DNA of 64,000 nucleotides. Source: Isoperla grammatica (lineage: Eukaryota > Arthropoda > Insecta > Plecoptera > Perlodidae). Shown piece after piece: positions 1 to 12,600 of the stretch (position 1 is its first letter; the number at the start of each line of letters is the position of its first letter). A program made the position numbers and the translations under genes. The notes below the pieces were generated by a model that saw only the letters and a program-made list of their open reading frames with translations, was not told the DNA's origin and made no database searches. The stretch spans positions 13,374,587 through 13,438,586 of the forward strand of contig OX246743.1 in assembly GCA_945910005.1 (NCBI GenBank), in the 5' to 3' direction.

Positions 1-3000
1 ACGCCTAACATTTTTCCAATGTGGCTCTCGGCACTCCGTCATACTTGCGGTCCTCTTTGTAATCAGAGCGCCTAACAATCTCACCGATGTGGCTCTCGCC
101 ACTTCGCCATACTTGCGGCCCTCTTTGCAATCCAAGCGCCTAACAATCTCCCGAATGTGGTTCTCGTCACACCGTCTCACTTGCGGCCCTCTTTGCAATC
201 CAAGCGCCTTACAATCTCCCAGATGTGGCTCTCGTCACACCGTCATACTTGCGGCTCTCTTTGCAATCCAAGCGCCTCACAATCTCCCCAAGGTGGCACT
301 TTCACTCCGTCACTCTTGCGGCCCTCTTTGCAATCCAAGCGCCTTACAATCTCTCCAATGTGGCTCTCGTCACTCCGTCATACTTGCGGCCCTCTTTGCA
401 ATCCAAGCGCCTTACAATTTCCCCAATGTGGCTCTCGTCACACCGCCATACTCGCGGCCCTCTTTGCAATCAGAGCGCCTAACATCTCCCCAATGTGGCT
501 CTCGGCACTCCGTCATACTTGCGGCCCTCTTTGCAATCAGATCGCCTTACAATCTCCCCAATGTGGCTCTCGTCACTCCGTCATACTTGCGGCCCTCTTT
601 GCAATCAGAGCGCCTTACAATCTCCCCGATGTGGCTCTCGCCACCCCGTTATACTTGCGGCCCTCTTTGCAATCCAAGCACCTCTCAATCTCCCTTGTGT
701 TGCTCTCGCCACTCCGTCATACTTGCGGCCCTCTTTGCAATCCAAGCGCCTAACAATCTCCCCAGTGTGGCTCTCGTCACACCGTCATACTTGCGGCCCT
801 CTTTGCAATCCAAGCGCATAACAATCTCCCCAATGTGGCTCTCGCCACTCCGTCATACTTGCGGCCCTCTTTGCAATCAGAGCGCCTAACAACCTCCCCG
901 ATGTGGCTCTCGCCACTTTGCCATACTTGCGGCCCTCTTTGCAATCCAAGCGCCGAACAATCTCCCCAATGTGGCTATCGCCACTTCGCCATACTTGCGG
1001 CCCTCTTTGCAATCCAAGCGCCTAACAATCTCCCCAATGTGGCTCTCGTCACTCCGTCATACTTGCGGCCCTCTTTGCAATCCAAGCGCCTAACAATCTC
1101 CCCGATGTGGCTCTCGCCACTCCGCCATACTTGCGGCCCTCTTTGCAATCCAAGCGCCTAACAATCTCCCCAATCTGGCTCTCGTCACTCCACCATACTT
1201 GCGGCCCTCTTTGCAATCAAAACGCCTAACAATCTCCCTAATGTGGCTCTCGTTACACCTTCATACTTGCGGCCCTCTTTGCAATCCCAGCGCCAAACAA
1301 TCTCCCCAATGTGGCTCTCGTCACACCGTCATACTGGCGGCCCTCTTTGCAATCCAAGCGCCTAACAATCTCCCCAAGGTGGCTCTCGTCACACCGTCAT
1401 ACTTGCGGCCCTCTTTTTGCAATCCAAGCGCCTAACAATCTCCCCAATGTGGCTCTCGCCACTCTATCATACTTGCAGCCCTCTTTTTAATCCAAGCGCT
1501 TAACAATCTCCCCAGTGTGGCTCTCGCCACTCCGTCATACTTGCGGCCCTCTTTGCAATCCAAGCGCCTAACAATCTCCCCAATGTGGCTCTCATCACAC
1601 CGTCATACTTGCGGCCCTCTTTGCAATCAGAGCGCCTAAGAATCTCACCGATGTGGCTCTCGCCACTTCGCCATACTTGCGGCCCTCTTTGCAATCGAAG
1701 CGCCTTACAATCTCCCCAATGTGGCTCTCGCCACACCGTCATACTTGCGGCCCTCTTTGCAATCCAAGCGCCTTACAATCTCCCCAAAGTGGCTCTCGTC
1801 ACTCCGTTATACTTGCGGCCCTCTTTGCAATTCAAGCGCCTAACAATCTCCCCGATGTGGCTCTCGCCACTCCGCCATACTTGCGGCCCTCTTTGCAATC
1901 CAAGCACCTAACAATCTCCCCAATCTGGCTCTCGTCACTCCACCATACTTGCGGCCCTCTTTGCAATCAAAACGCCTAACAATCTCCCTAATGTGGCTCT
2001 CGTCACACCTTCATACTTGCGGCCCTCTTTTCAATCCAAGCGTCTAACAATCTCCCCAGTGTTGCTCTCGCCACTCCGTCATACTTGCGGCCCTCTTTTC
2101 AATCCAAGCGTATAACAATCTCCCCAATGTGGCTCTCGTCACTCCATCATACTTGCGGCTCTCTTTGCAATCAAAACGCCTAACAATCTCCCCAATGTGG
2201 CTCTCGCCACTCCGTCATACTTGCGGCCCTCTTTGCAATCCAAGCGCCTAACAATCTCCCCAGTGTGGCTCTTGCCACACCGCCATACTTGCGGCCCTCT
2301 TTGCAATCAGAGCGCCTAACAATCTCACCGATGTGGCTCTCGCCATTTCGCCATACTTGCGGCCCTCTTTGCAATCCAAGCGCCTAACAATCTCCCGAAT
2401 GTGGTTCTCGTCACACCGTCATACTTGCGCCCCTCTTTGCAATCCAAGTGCCTTACAATCTACCCAGTGTGGCTCTCGCCACTCCGTCATACTTGCGGCC
2501 CTCTTTTCAATCCAAGCGCCTAACAATCTCCCCAGTTTGGCTCTCGCCACTCCGTCATACTTGCGGCCCTCTTTGTAATCAAAACGCCTAACATCTCCCC
2601 AATGTGGCTCTCGGCACTCCGTCATACTTGCGGCCCTCTTTGTAATCCATGCGCCTAACAATCTCACCGATGTGGCTCTCGCCACTTCGCCATACTTGCG
2701 GCCCTCTTTGCAATCCAAGCGCCTAACAATCTCCCCAATGTGGTTCTCGTCACACCGTCATACTTGCGGCCCTCTTTGCAATCCAACCGCCTTACAATCT
2801 CCCCAATGTGGCTCTCGTCACACCGTCATACTTGCGGCCCTCTTTGCAATCCAAGCGCCTCACAATCTCCCCAAGGTGGCACTTTCACTCCTTCACTCTT
2901 GCGGCCCTCTTTGCAATCCAAGCGCCTAACAATCTCTCCAATGTGGCTCTCGTCACTCCGTCAAACTTGCGGCCCTCTTTGCAATCCAAGCGCCTTACAA

Positions 3001-6000
3001 TCTCCCCAATGTGGCTCTCGTCACACCGCCATACTCGCGGCCCTCTTTGCATTCAGATCGCCTTACAATCTCCCCAATGTGGCTCTCGTCACTCCGTCAT
3101 ACTTGCGGCCCTCTCTGCAATCAGAGCGCCTTACAATCTCCCCGATGTGGCTCTCGTCACTCCACCATACTTGCGGCCCTCTTTGCAATCCAAGCGACTC
3201 TCAATCTCCCTTGTGTTGCTCTCGCCACTCCGTCATACTTGCGGCCCTCTTTGCAATCCAAGCGCCTAACAATCTCCCCAATGTCCCGATGTGGCTCTCG
3301 TCACTCCGCCATACTTGCGGCCCTCTTTGCAATCAGAGCGCCTATTAATCTCCCCGATGTGGCTCTCGCCACTCCGCCATTCTTGCGGCCCTCTTTGCAA
3401 TCCAAGCGCCTAACAATCTCCCCAATATGGCTCTCGGCACTCCACCATACTTGCGGCCCTCTTTGCAATCCAAGCGCCTGACAATCTCCCCAATGTGGCT
3501 CTCGCCACTCCGTCATACTTGCGGCCCTCTTTGCAATCAGAGCGCCTATTAATCTCCCTGATGTGGCTCTCGCCACTCCGCCATTCTTGCGGCCCTCTTT
3601 GCAATCCAAGCGCCTAACAATCTCCCCAATATGGATCTCGGCACTCCACCATACTTGCGGCCCTCTTTGCAATCAAAACGCCTAACAATCTCCCCAGTGT
3701 GGCTCTCGCCACACCTTCATACTTGCGGCCCTCTTTGCATTCCAAGCGCCTAACAATCTCCCCAATGTGGCTCTCGTCACTCCACCATACTTGCGGCCCT
3801 CTTTGCAATCCAAGTGCCTAACATCTCCCCAATGTGGCTCTCGCCACTCCGTCATACTTGCGGCCCTCTTTGCAATCCAAGCGCCTAACAATCTCCCCAA
3901 TGTGGCTCTCGTCACTCCACCATACTTGCGGCCCTCTTTGCAATCCAAGCGCCTAACAATCTCCCCGATGTGGCTCTCGCCACTCCGTCATACTTGCGGC
4001 CCTCTTTGCAATCCAAGCGCCTAACAATCTCCCCAGTGTGGCTCTCGCCACTCCGTCATACTTGCGGCCCTCTTTTCATCCCAACGCCTAACAATCTCCC
4101 CAGTGTGGCTCTCGCCACTCCGTCATACTTGCGGCCCTCTTTGCAAACCAAGCGCCTAACAATCTCCCCAATGTGGCTTTCGGCACTCCACCATACTTGC
4201 GGCCCTCTTTTGCAATCCAAGCGTCCAAAAATCTCCCCAATGTGGCTCTCGTCACACCTTCATACTTGCGGCCCTCTTTGCAATCAAAACGCCTAACATC
4301 TTTTAAATCTGGCTCTCGGCACTCCGTCATACTTGCGGCCCTCTTTGAAATCCAAGCGCCTAACAATCTCACCGATGTGGCTCTCGCAACTTCGCCATAC
4401 TTGCGGCCCTCTTTGCAATCCAAGCGCCTAACAATCTCCCCAATGTGGCTCTCGTCACACCGTCATACTTGCGGCCCTCTTTTGCAATCCAAGCGCCTAA
4501 CAATCTCCCCAATGTGGCTCCCGTCACACCGTCATACTTGCGGCCCTCTTTGCAATCCAAGCGCCTAACAATCTCCCTAATATGGCTCTCGTCACACCTT
4601 CATACTTGCGGCCCTCTTTGCAATCCAAGCGCCAAACAATCTCCCCAATGTGGCTCTCGTCACACCGTCATACTTGCGGCCCTCTTTTGCAATCCAAGCG
4701 CCTAACAATCTCCCCGATGTGGCTCTCGTCACTCCGCCATACTTGCGGACCTCTTTGCAATCAGAGCGCCTAACAATCTCCCCATTATGGCTCTCGTCAC
4801 ACCTTCATACTTGCGGCCCTCTTTGCAATCCAAGCGCCTAACAATCTCCCCAGTGTGGCTCTCGCCACTCCGTCATACTTGCGGCCCTCTTTGCAATCAG
4901 ATCGCCTTACAATCTCCCCAATGTGGCTCTCGTCACTCCGTCATACTTGCGGCCCTCTTTGCAATCAGAGCGCCTTACAATCTCCCCGATGTGACTCTCG
5001 CCACCCCGTCATACTTGCGGCCCTCTTTGCAATCCAAGCGCCTCTCAATCTCCCTTGTGTTGCTCTCGCCACTCCGTCATACTTGCGGCCCTCTTTGCAA
5101 TCCAAGCGCCTTACAATCTCCCCAGTGTGGCTCTCGTCACACCGTCATACTTGCGGCCCTCTTTGCAATCCAAGCGCATAACAATCTCCCCAATGTGGCT
5201 CTCGCCACTCCGTCATACTTGCGGCCCTCTTTGCAATCAGAGCGCCTAACAATCTCCCCGATGTGGCTCTCGCCACTTTGCCATACTTGCGGCCCTCTTT
5301 GCAATCCAAGCGCCTAACAATCTCCCCAATGTGGCTATCGCCACTTCGCCATACTTGCGGCCCTCTTTGCAATCCAAGCGCCTAACAATCTCCCCAATGT
5401 GGCTCTCGTCACTCCGTCATACTTGCGGCCCTCTTTGCAATCAAACGCCTTACAATCTCCTCGATGTGGCTCTCGCCACTCCGCCATACTTGCGGCCCTC
5501 TTTGCAATCCAAGCGCCTAACAATCTCCCCAATCTGGCTCTCGTCACTCCACCATACTTGCGGCCCTCTTTGCAATCAAAACGCCTAACAATCTCCCTAA
5601 TGTGGCTCTCGTTACACCTTCATACTTGCGGCCCTCTTTGCAATCCAAGCGCCAAACAATCTCCCCAATGTGGCTCTCGTCACACCGTCATACTGGCGGC
5701 CCTCTTTGCAATCCAAGCGCCTAACAATCTCCCCAAGGTGGCTCTCGTCACACCGTCATACTTGCGGCCCTCTTTGCAATCCAAGCGCCTAAACATCTCC
5801 CCAATGTTGCTCTCGCCACTCTATCATACTTGCGGCCCTCTTTTTAATCCAAGCGCTTAACAATCTCCCCAGTGTGGCTCTCGCCACTCCGTCATACTTG
5901 CGGCCCTCTTTGCAATCCAAGCGCCTAACAATCTCCCTAATGTGGCTCTCATCACACCGTCATACTTGCGGCCCTCTTTGCAATCAGAGCGCCTAAGAAT

Positions 6001-7240
6001 CTCACCGATGTGGCTCTCGCCACTTCGCCATACTTGCGGCCCTCTTTGCAATCGATGCGCCTAACAATCTCCCCAATGTGGCTCTCGCCACACCGTCATA
6101 CTTGGGGCCATCTTTGCAATCCAAGCGCCTTACAATCTCCCCAATGTGGCTCTCGTCACTCCGTTATACTTGCGGCCCTCTTGGCAATCCAAGCGCCTAA
6201 CAATCTCCCCGATGTGGCTCTCGCCACTCCGCCATACTTGCGGCCCTCTTTGCAATCCAAGCGCCTAACAATCTCCCCAATCTGGCTCTCGTCACTCCAC
6301 CATACTTGCGGCCCTCTTTGCAATCAAAACGCCTAACAATCTCCCTAATGTGGCTCTCGTCACACCTTCATACTTGCGGCCCTCTTTGCAATCCAAGCGC
6401 CAAACAATCTCCCCAATGTGGCTCTCGTCACACCGTCATACTTGCGGCCCTCTTTGCAATCCAAGCGCCTAACAATCTTCCCAATGTGGCTCTCGCCACT
6501 CCGTCATACTTGCGGCCCTCTTTGCAATCCAAGCGCCTAACAATCTCCCCAGTGTAGCTCTCGCCACTCCGTCATACTTGCGGCCCTCTTTGCAATCAAA
6601 ACGCCTAACATCTCCCCAATGTGGCTCTCGTCACACCGCCATACTTGCGGCCCTCTTTGCAATCAGAGCGCCTAACAATCTCACCGATGTGGCTCTCGCC
6701 ATTTTGCCATACTTGCGGCCCTCTTTGCAATCCAAGCGCCTAACAATCTCCCGAATGTGGCACTCGCCACTCCGTTATACTTGCGGCCCTCTTTTCAATC
6801 CAAGCGCCTAACAATCTCCCCAGTTTGGCTCTCGCCACTCCGTAATACTTGCGGTCCTCTTTGCAATCAAAACGCCTAACATTTTTCCAATGTGGCTCTC
6901 GGCACTCCGTCATACTTGCGGCCCTCTTTGTAATCAGAGCGCCTTACAATCTCACCGATGTGGCTCTCGCCACTTCGCCATACTTGCGGCCCTCTTTGCA
7001 ATCCAAGCGCCTAACAATCTCCCGAATGTGGTTCTCGTCACACCGTCTCACTTGCGGGTTTCTTTGCAATCCAAGCGCCTTACAATCTCCCAGATGTGGC
7101 TCTCGTCACACCGTCATACTTGCGGCTCTCTTTGCAATCCAAGCGCCTCACAATCTCCCCAAGGTGGCACTTTCACTCCGTCACTCTTGCGGCCCTCTTT
7201 GCAATCCAAGCGCCTTACAATCTCTCCAATGTGGCTCTCG
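1..7240 (+). repeat. Long-range higher-order repeat, copy 1 (about 9.6 kb offset)
   Basis: The order of variant monomers here recurs at about 9,664-16,830. The offset moves in steps: about 9663, 9595, 9524, 9591, 9795 and back to 9591 bp. The steps are close to whole numbers of 68-bp monomers, as expected from gain or loss of monomers after a large duplication. Landmarks shared at matching places include the monomer with GGTGGCACTTTCACTCC, the CATACTCGCGG variant, CTTGTGTTGCTCTCG and the CTTTTGCAATCC (+1) monomers. Boundaries are approximate because they were judged by eye. Confidence 0.72.
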
Positions 7241-9663
7241 TCATTCCGTCATACTTGCGGCCCTCTTTGCAATCCAAGCGCCTTACAATCTCCCCAATGT
7301 GGCTCTCGTCACACCGCCATACTCGCGGCCCTCTTTGCAATCAGAGCGCCTAGCATCTCCCCAATGTGGCTCTCGGCACTCCGTCATACTTGCGGCCCTC
7401 TTTGCAATCAGATCGCCTTACAATCTCCCCAATGTGGCTCTCGTCACTCCGTCATACTTGCGGCCCTCTTTGCAATCAGAGCGCCTTACAATCTCCCCGA
7501 TGTGGCTCTCGCCACCCCGTCATATTTGCGGCCCTCTTTGCAATCCAAGCGCCTCTCAATCTCCCTTGTGTTGCTCTCGCGACTCCGTCATACTTGCGGC
7601 CCTCTTTGCAATCCAAGCGCCTAACAATCTCCCCAGTGTGGCTCTCGTCACACCGTCATACTTGCGGCCCTCTTTGCAATCCAAGCGCATAACAATCTCC
7701 CCAATGTGGCTCTCGCCACTCCGTCATACTTGCGGCCCTCTTTGCAATCAGAGCGCCTAACAATCTCCCCGATGTGGCTCTCGCCACTTTGCCATACTTG
7801 CGGCCCTCTTTGCAATCCAAGCGCCTAACAATCTCCCTAATGTGGCTCTCGCCACTTCGCCATACTTGCGGCCCTCTTTGCAATCCAAGCGCCTAACAAT
7901 CTCCCCAATGTGGCTCTCGTCACTCCGTCATACTTGCGGCCCTCTTTGCAATCCAAGCGCCTAACAATCTCCCCGATGTGGCTCTCGCCACTCCGCCATA
8001 CTTGCGGCCCTCTTTGCAATCCAAGCGCGTAACAATCTCCACAATCTGGCTCTCGTCACGACACCATACTTGCGGCCCTCTTTGCAATCAAAACGCCTAA
8101 CAATCTCCCAAATGTGGCTCTCGTTACACCTTCATACTTGCGGCCCTCTTTGCAATCCAAGCGCCAAACAATCTCCCCAAGGTGGCTCTCGTCACACCGT
8201 CATACTGGCGGCCCTCTTTGCAATCCAAGCGCCTAACAATCTCCCCAAGGTGGCTCTCGTCACACCGTCATACTTGCGGCCCTCTTTGCAATCCAAGCGC
8301 CTTACAATCTCCCCAATGTCCCGATGTGGCTCTCGTCACTCCGCCATACTTGCGGCCCTCTTTGCAATCAGAGCGCCTAACAATCTCCCCAATATGGCTC
8401 TCGTCACACCTTCATACTTGCGGCCCTCTTTGCAATCCAAGCGCCTAACAATCTCCCCTGTGTGGCTCTCGCCACTCCGTCATACTTGCGGCCCTCTTTT
8501 CAATCCAAGCGCCTAACAATCTCCCCAGTGTGGCTCTCGCCACTCCGTCATACTTGCGGCCCTCTTTGCAATCCAAGCGCCTAACAATCTCCCCAATGTG
8601 GCTCTCATCACACCGTCATACTTGCGGCCCTCTTTGCAATCCAAGCGCCTAACAATCTCCCCAGTGTGGCTCTCGCCACTCTATCATACTTGCGGCCCTC
8701 TTTTTAATCCAAGCGCCTAACAATCTCCCCAGTGTGGCTCTCGCCACTCCGTCATACTTGCGGCCCTCTTTGCAATCCAAGCGCCTAACAATCTCCCCAA
8801 TGTGGCTCTCATCACACCGTCATACTTGCGGCCCTCTTTGCGATCAGAGCGCCTAAGAATCTCACCGATGTGGCTCTCGCCACTTCGCCATACTTGCGGC
8901 CCTCTTTGCAATCGAAGCGCCTAACAATCACCCCAATGTGGCTCTCACCACACCGTCATACTTGCGGCCCTCTTTGCAATCCAAGCGCCTTACAATCTCC
9001 CCAAAGTGGCTCTCGTCACTCCGTTATACTTGCGGCCCTCTTTGCAATCCAAGCGCCTAACAATCTCCCCGATGTGGCTCTCGCCACTCCGCCATACTTG
9101 CGGCCCTCTTTGCAATCCAACCGCCTAACAATCTCCCCAATCTGGCTCTCGTCACTCCACCATACTTGCGGCCCTCTTTGCAATCAAAACGCCTAACAAT
9201 CTCCCTTATGTGGCTCTCGTCACACCTTCATACTTGCGGCCCTCTTTGCAATCCAAGCGCCTAACAATCTCCCCAATGTGGCTCTCGTCACACCGTCATA
9301 CTTGCGGCCCTCTTTGCAATCCAAGCGCCTAACAATCTTCCCAATGTGGCTCTCGCCACTCCGTCATACTTGCGGCCCTCTTTGCAATCCATTCGCCTAA
9401 CAATCTCCCCAGTGTGGCTCTCGCAACTCCGTCATACTTGCGGCCCTCTTTGCAATCAAAACGCCTAACATCTCCCCAATGTGGCTCTCGTCACACCGCC
9501 ATACTTGCGGCCCTCTTTGCTATCAGAGCGCCTAACAATCTCCCGAATGTGGCACTCGCCACTCCGTTATACTTGCGGCCCTCTTTTCAATCCAAGCGCC
9601 TAACAATCTCCCAAGTTTGGCTCTCGCCACTCCGTCATACTTGCGGCCCTCTTTGCAATCAAA

Positions 9664-12600
9664 ACGCCTAACATTTTTCCAATGTGGCTCTCGGCACTCC
9701 GTCATACTTGCGGTCCTCTTTGTAATCAGAGCGCCTAACAATCTCACCGATGTGGCTCTCGCCACTTCGCCATACTTGCGGCCCTCTTTGCAATCCAAGC
9801 GCCTAACAATCTCCCGAATGTGGTTCTCGTCACACCGTCTCACTTGCGGCCCTCTTTGCAATCCAAGCGCCTTACAATCTCCCAGATGTGGCTCTCGTCA
9901 CACCGTCATACTTGCGGCTCTCTTTGCAATCCAAGCGCCTCACAATCTCCCCAAGGTGGCACTTTCACTCCGTCACTCTTGCGGCCCTCTTTGCAATCCA
10001 AGCGCCTTACAATCTCTCCAATGTGGCTCTCGTCACTCCGTCATACTTGCGGCCCTCTTTGCAATCCAAGCGCCTTACAATTTCCCCAATGTGGCTCTCG
10101 TCACACCGCCATACTCGCGGCCCTCTTTGCAATCAGAGCGCCTCACATCTCCCCAATGTGGCTCTCGGCACTCCGTCATACTTGCGGCCCTCTTTGCAAT
10201 CAGATAGCCTTACAATCTCCCCAATGTGGCTCTCGTCACTCCGTCATACTTGCGGCCCTCTTTGCAATCAGAGCGCCTTACAATCTCCCCGATGTGGCTC
10301 TCGCCACCCCGTCATACTTGCGGCCCTCTTTGCAATCCAAGCGCCTCTCAATCTCCCTTGTGTTGCTCTCGCCACTCCGTCATACTTGCGGCCCTCTTTG
10401 CAATCCAAGCGCCTAACAATCTCCCCAGTGTGGCTCTCGTCACACCGTCATACTTGCGGCCCTCTTTGCAATCCAAGCGCATAACAATCTCCCCAATGTG
10501 GCTCTCGCCACTCCGTCATACTTGCGGCCTTCTTTGCAATCAGAGCGCCTAACAATCTCCCCGATGTGGCTCTCGCCACTTTGCCATACTTGCGGTCCTC
10601 TTTGCAATCCAAGCGCCTAACAATCTCCCCAATGTGGCTATCGCCACTTCGCCATACTTGCGGCCCTCTTTGCAATCCAAGCGCCTAAAAATCTCCCCAA
10701 TGTGGCTCTCGTCACTCCGTCATACTTGCGGCCCTCTTTGCAATCCAAGCGCCTAACAATCTCCCCAATCTGGCTCTCGTCACTCCACCATACTTGCGGC
10801 CCTCTTTGCAATCAAAACGCCTAACAATCTCCCTAATGTGGCTCTCGTTACACCTTCATACTTGCGGCCCTCTTTGCAATCCAAGCGCCAAACAATCTCC
10901 CCAATGTGGCTCTCGTCACACCGTCATACTGGCGGCCCTCTTTGCAATCCAAGCGCCTAACAATCTCCCCAAGGTGGCTCTCGTCCACCGTCATACTTGC
11001 GGCCCTCTTTTTAATCCAAGCGCTTAACAATCTCCCCAGTGTGGCTCTCGCCACTCCGTCATACTTGCGGCCCTCTTTGCAATCCAAGCGCCTAACAATC
11101 TCCCCAATGTGGCTCTCATCACACCGTCATACTTGCGGCCCTCTTTGCAATCAGAGCGCCTAAGAATCTCACCGATGTGGCTCTCGCCACTTCGCCATAC
11201 TTGCGGCCCTCTTTGCAATCGAAGCGCCTAACAATCTCCCCAATGTGGCTCTCGCCACACCGTCATACTTGCGGCCCTCTTTGCAATCCAAGCGCCTTAC
11301 AATCTCCCCAAAGTGGCTCTCGTCACTCCGTTATACTTGCGGCCCTCTTTGCAATCCAAGCGCCTAACAATCTCCCCGATGTGGCTCTCGCCACTCCGCC
11401 ATACTTGCGGCCCTCTTTGCAATCCAAGCGCCTAACAATCTCCCCAATCTGGCTCTCGTCACTCCACCATACTTGCGGCCCTCTTTGCAATCAAAACGCC
11501 TAACAATCTCCCTAATGTGGCTCTCGTCACACCTTCATACTTGCGGCCCTCTTTTCAATCCAAGCGTCTAACAATCTCCCCAGTGTTGCTCTCGCCACTC
11601 CGTCATACTTGCGGCCCTCTTTTCAATCCAAGCGTATAACAATCTCCCCAATGTGGCTCTCGTCACTCCATCATACTTGCGGCTCTCTTTGCAATCAAAA
11701 CGCCTTACAATCTCCCCAATGTGGCTCTCGCCACTCCGTCATACTTGCGGCCCTCTTTGCAATCCAAGCGCCTAACAATCTCCCCAGTGTGGCCCTTGCC
11801 ACTCCGTCATACTTGCGGCCCTCTTTGCAATCAAAACGCCTAACATCTCCCCAATGTGGCTCTCGTCACACCGCCATACTTGCGGCCCTCTTTGCAATCA
11901 GAGCGCCTAACAATCTCACCGATGTGGCTCTCGCCATTTCGCCATACTTGCGGCCCTCTTTGCAATCCAAGCGCCTAACAATCTCCCGAATGTGGTTCTC
12001 GTCACACCGTCATACTTGCGGCCCTCTTTGCAATCCAAGCGCCTTACAATCTCCCCAGTGTGGCTCTCGCCACTCCGTCATACTTTCGGCCCTCTTTTCA
12101 ATCCAAGCGCCTAACAATCTCCTCAGTTTAGCTCTCGCCACTCCGTCATACTTGCGGCCCTCTTTGTAATCAAAACGCCTAACATCTCCCCAATGTGGCT
12201 CTCGGCACTCCGTCATTCTTGCGGCCCTCTTTGTAATCCATGCGCCTAACAATCTCACCGATGTGGCTCTCGCCACTTCGCCATACTTGCGGCCCTCTTT
12301 GCAATCCAAGCGCCTAACAATCTCCCCAATGTGGTTCTCGTCACACCGTCATACTTGCGGCCCTCTTTGCAATCCAACCGCCTTACAATCTCCCCAATGT
12401 GGCTCTCGTCACACCGTCATACTTGCGGCCCTCTTTGCAATCCAAGCGCCTCACAATCTCCCCAAGTAGGCACTTTCACTCCTTCACTCTTGCGGCCCTC
12501 TTTGCAATCCAAGCGCCTAACAATCTCTCCAATGTGGCTCTCGTCACTCCGTCATACTTGCGGCCCTCTTTGCAATCCAAGCGCCTTACAATCTCCCCAA

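Noticed and set aside
89..889. Long plus-strand open frames throughout the satellite (266 to 424 codons) as a repetitive protein family
   Set aside because: Open frames occur in several overlapping frames and on both strands, follow the 68-bp period, start and stop at monomer variants, and match no known domain.
785..1012. Minus-strand frames in the satellite (ending GDC or similar)
   Set aside because: Same periodic artefact. The stop is the TAG inside TTGTTAGGCGC of each monomer.
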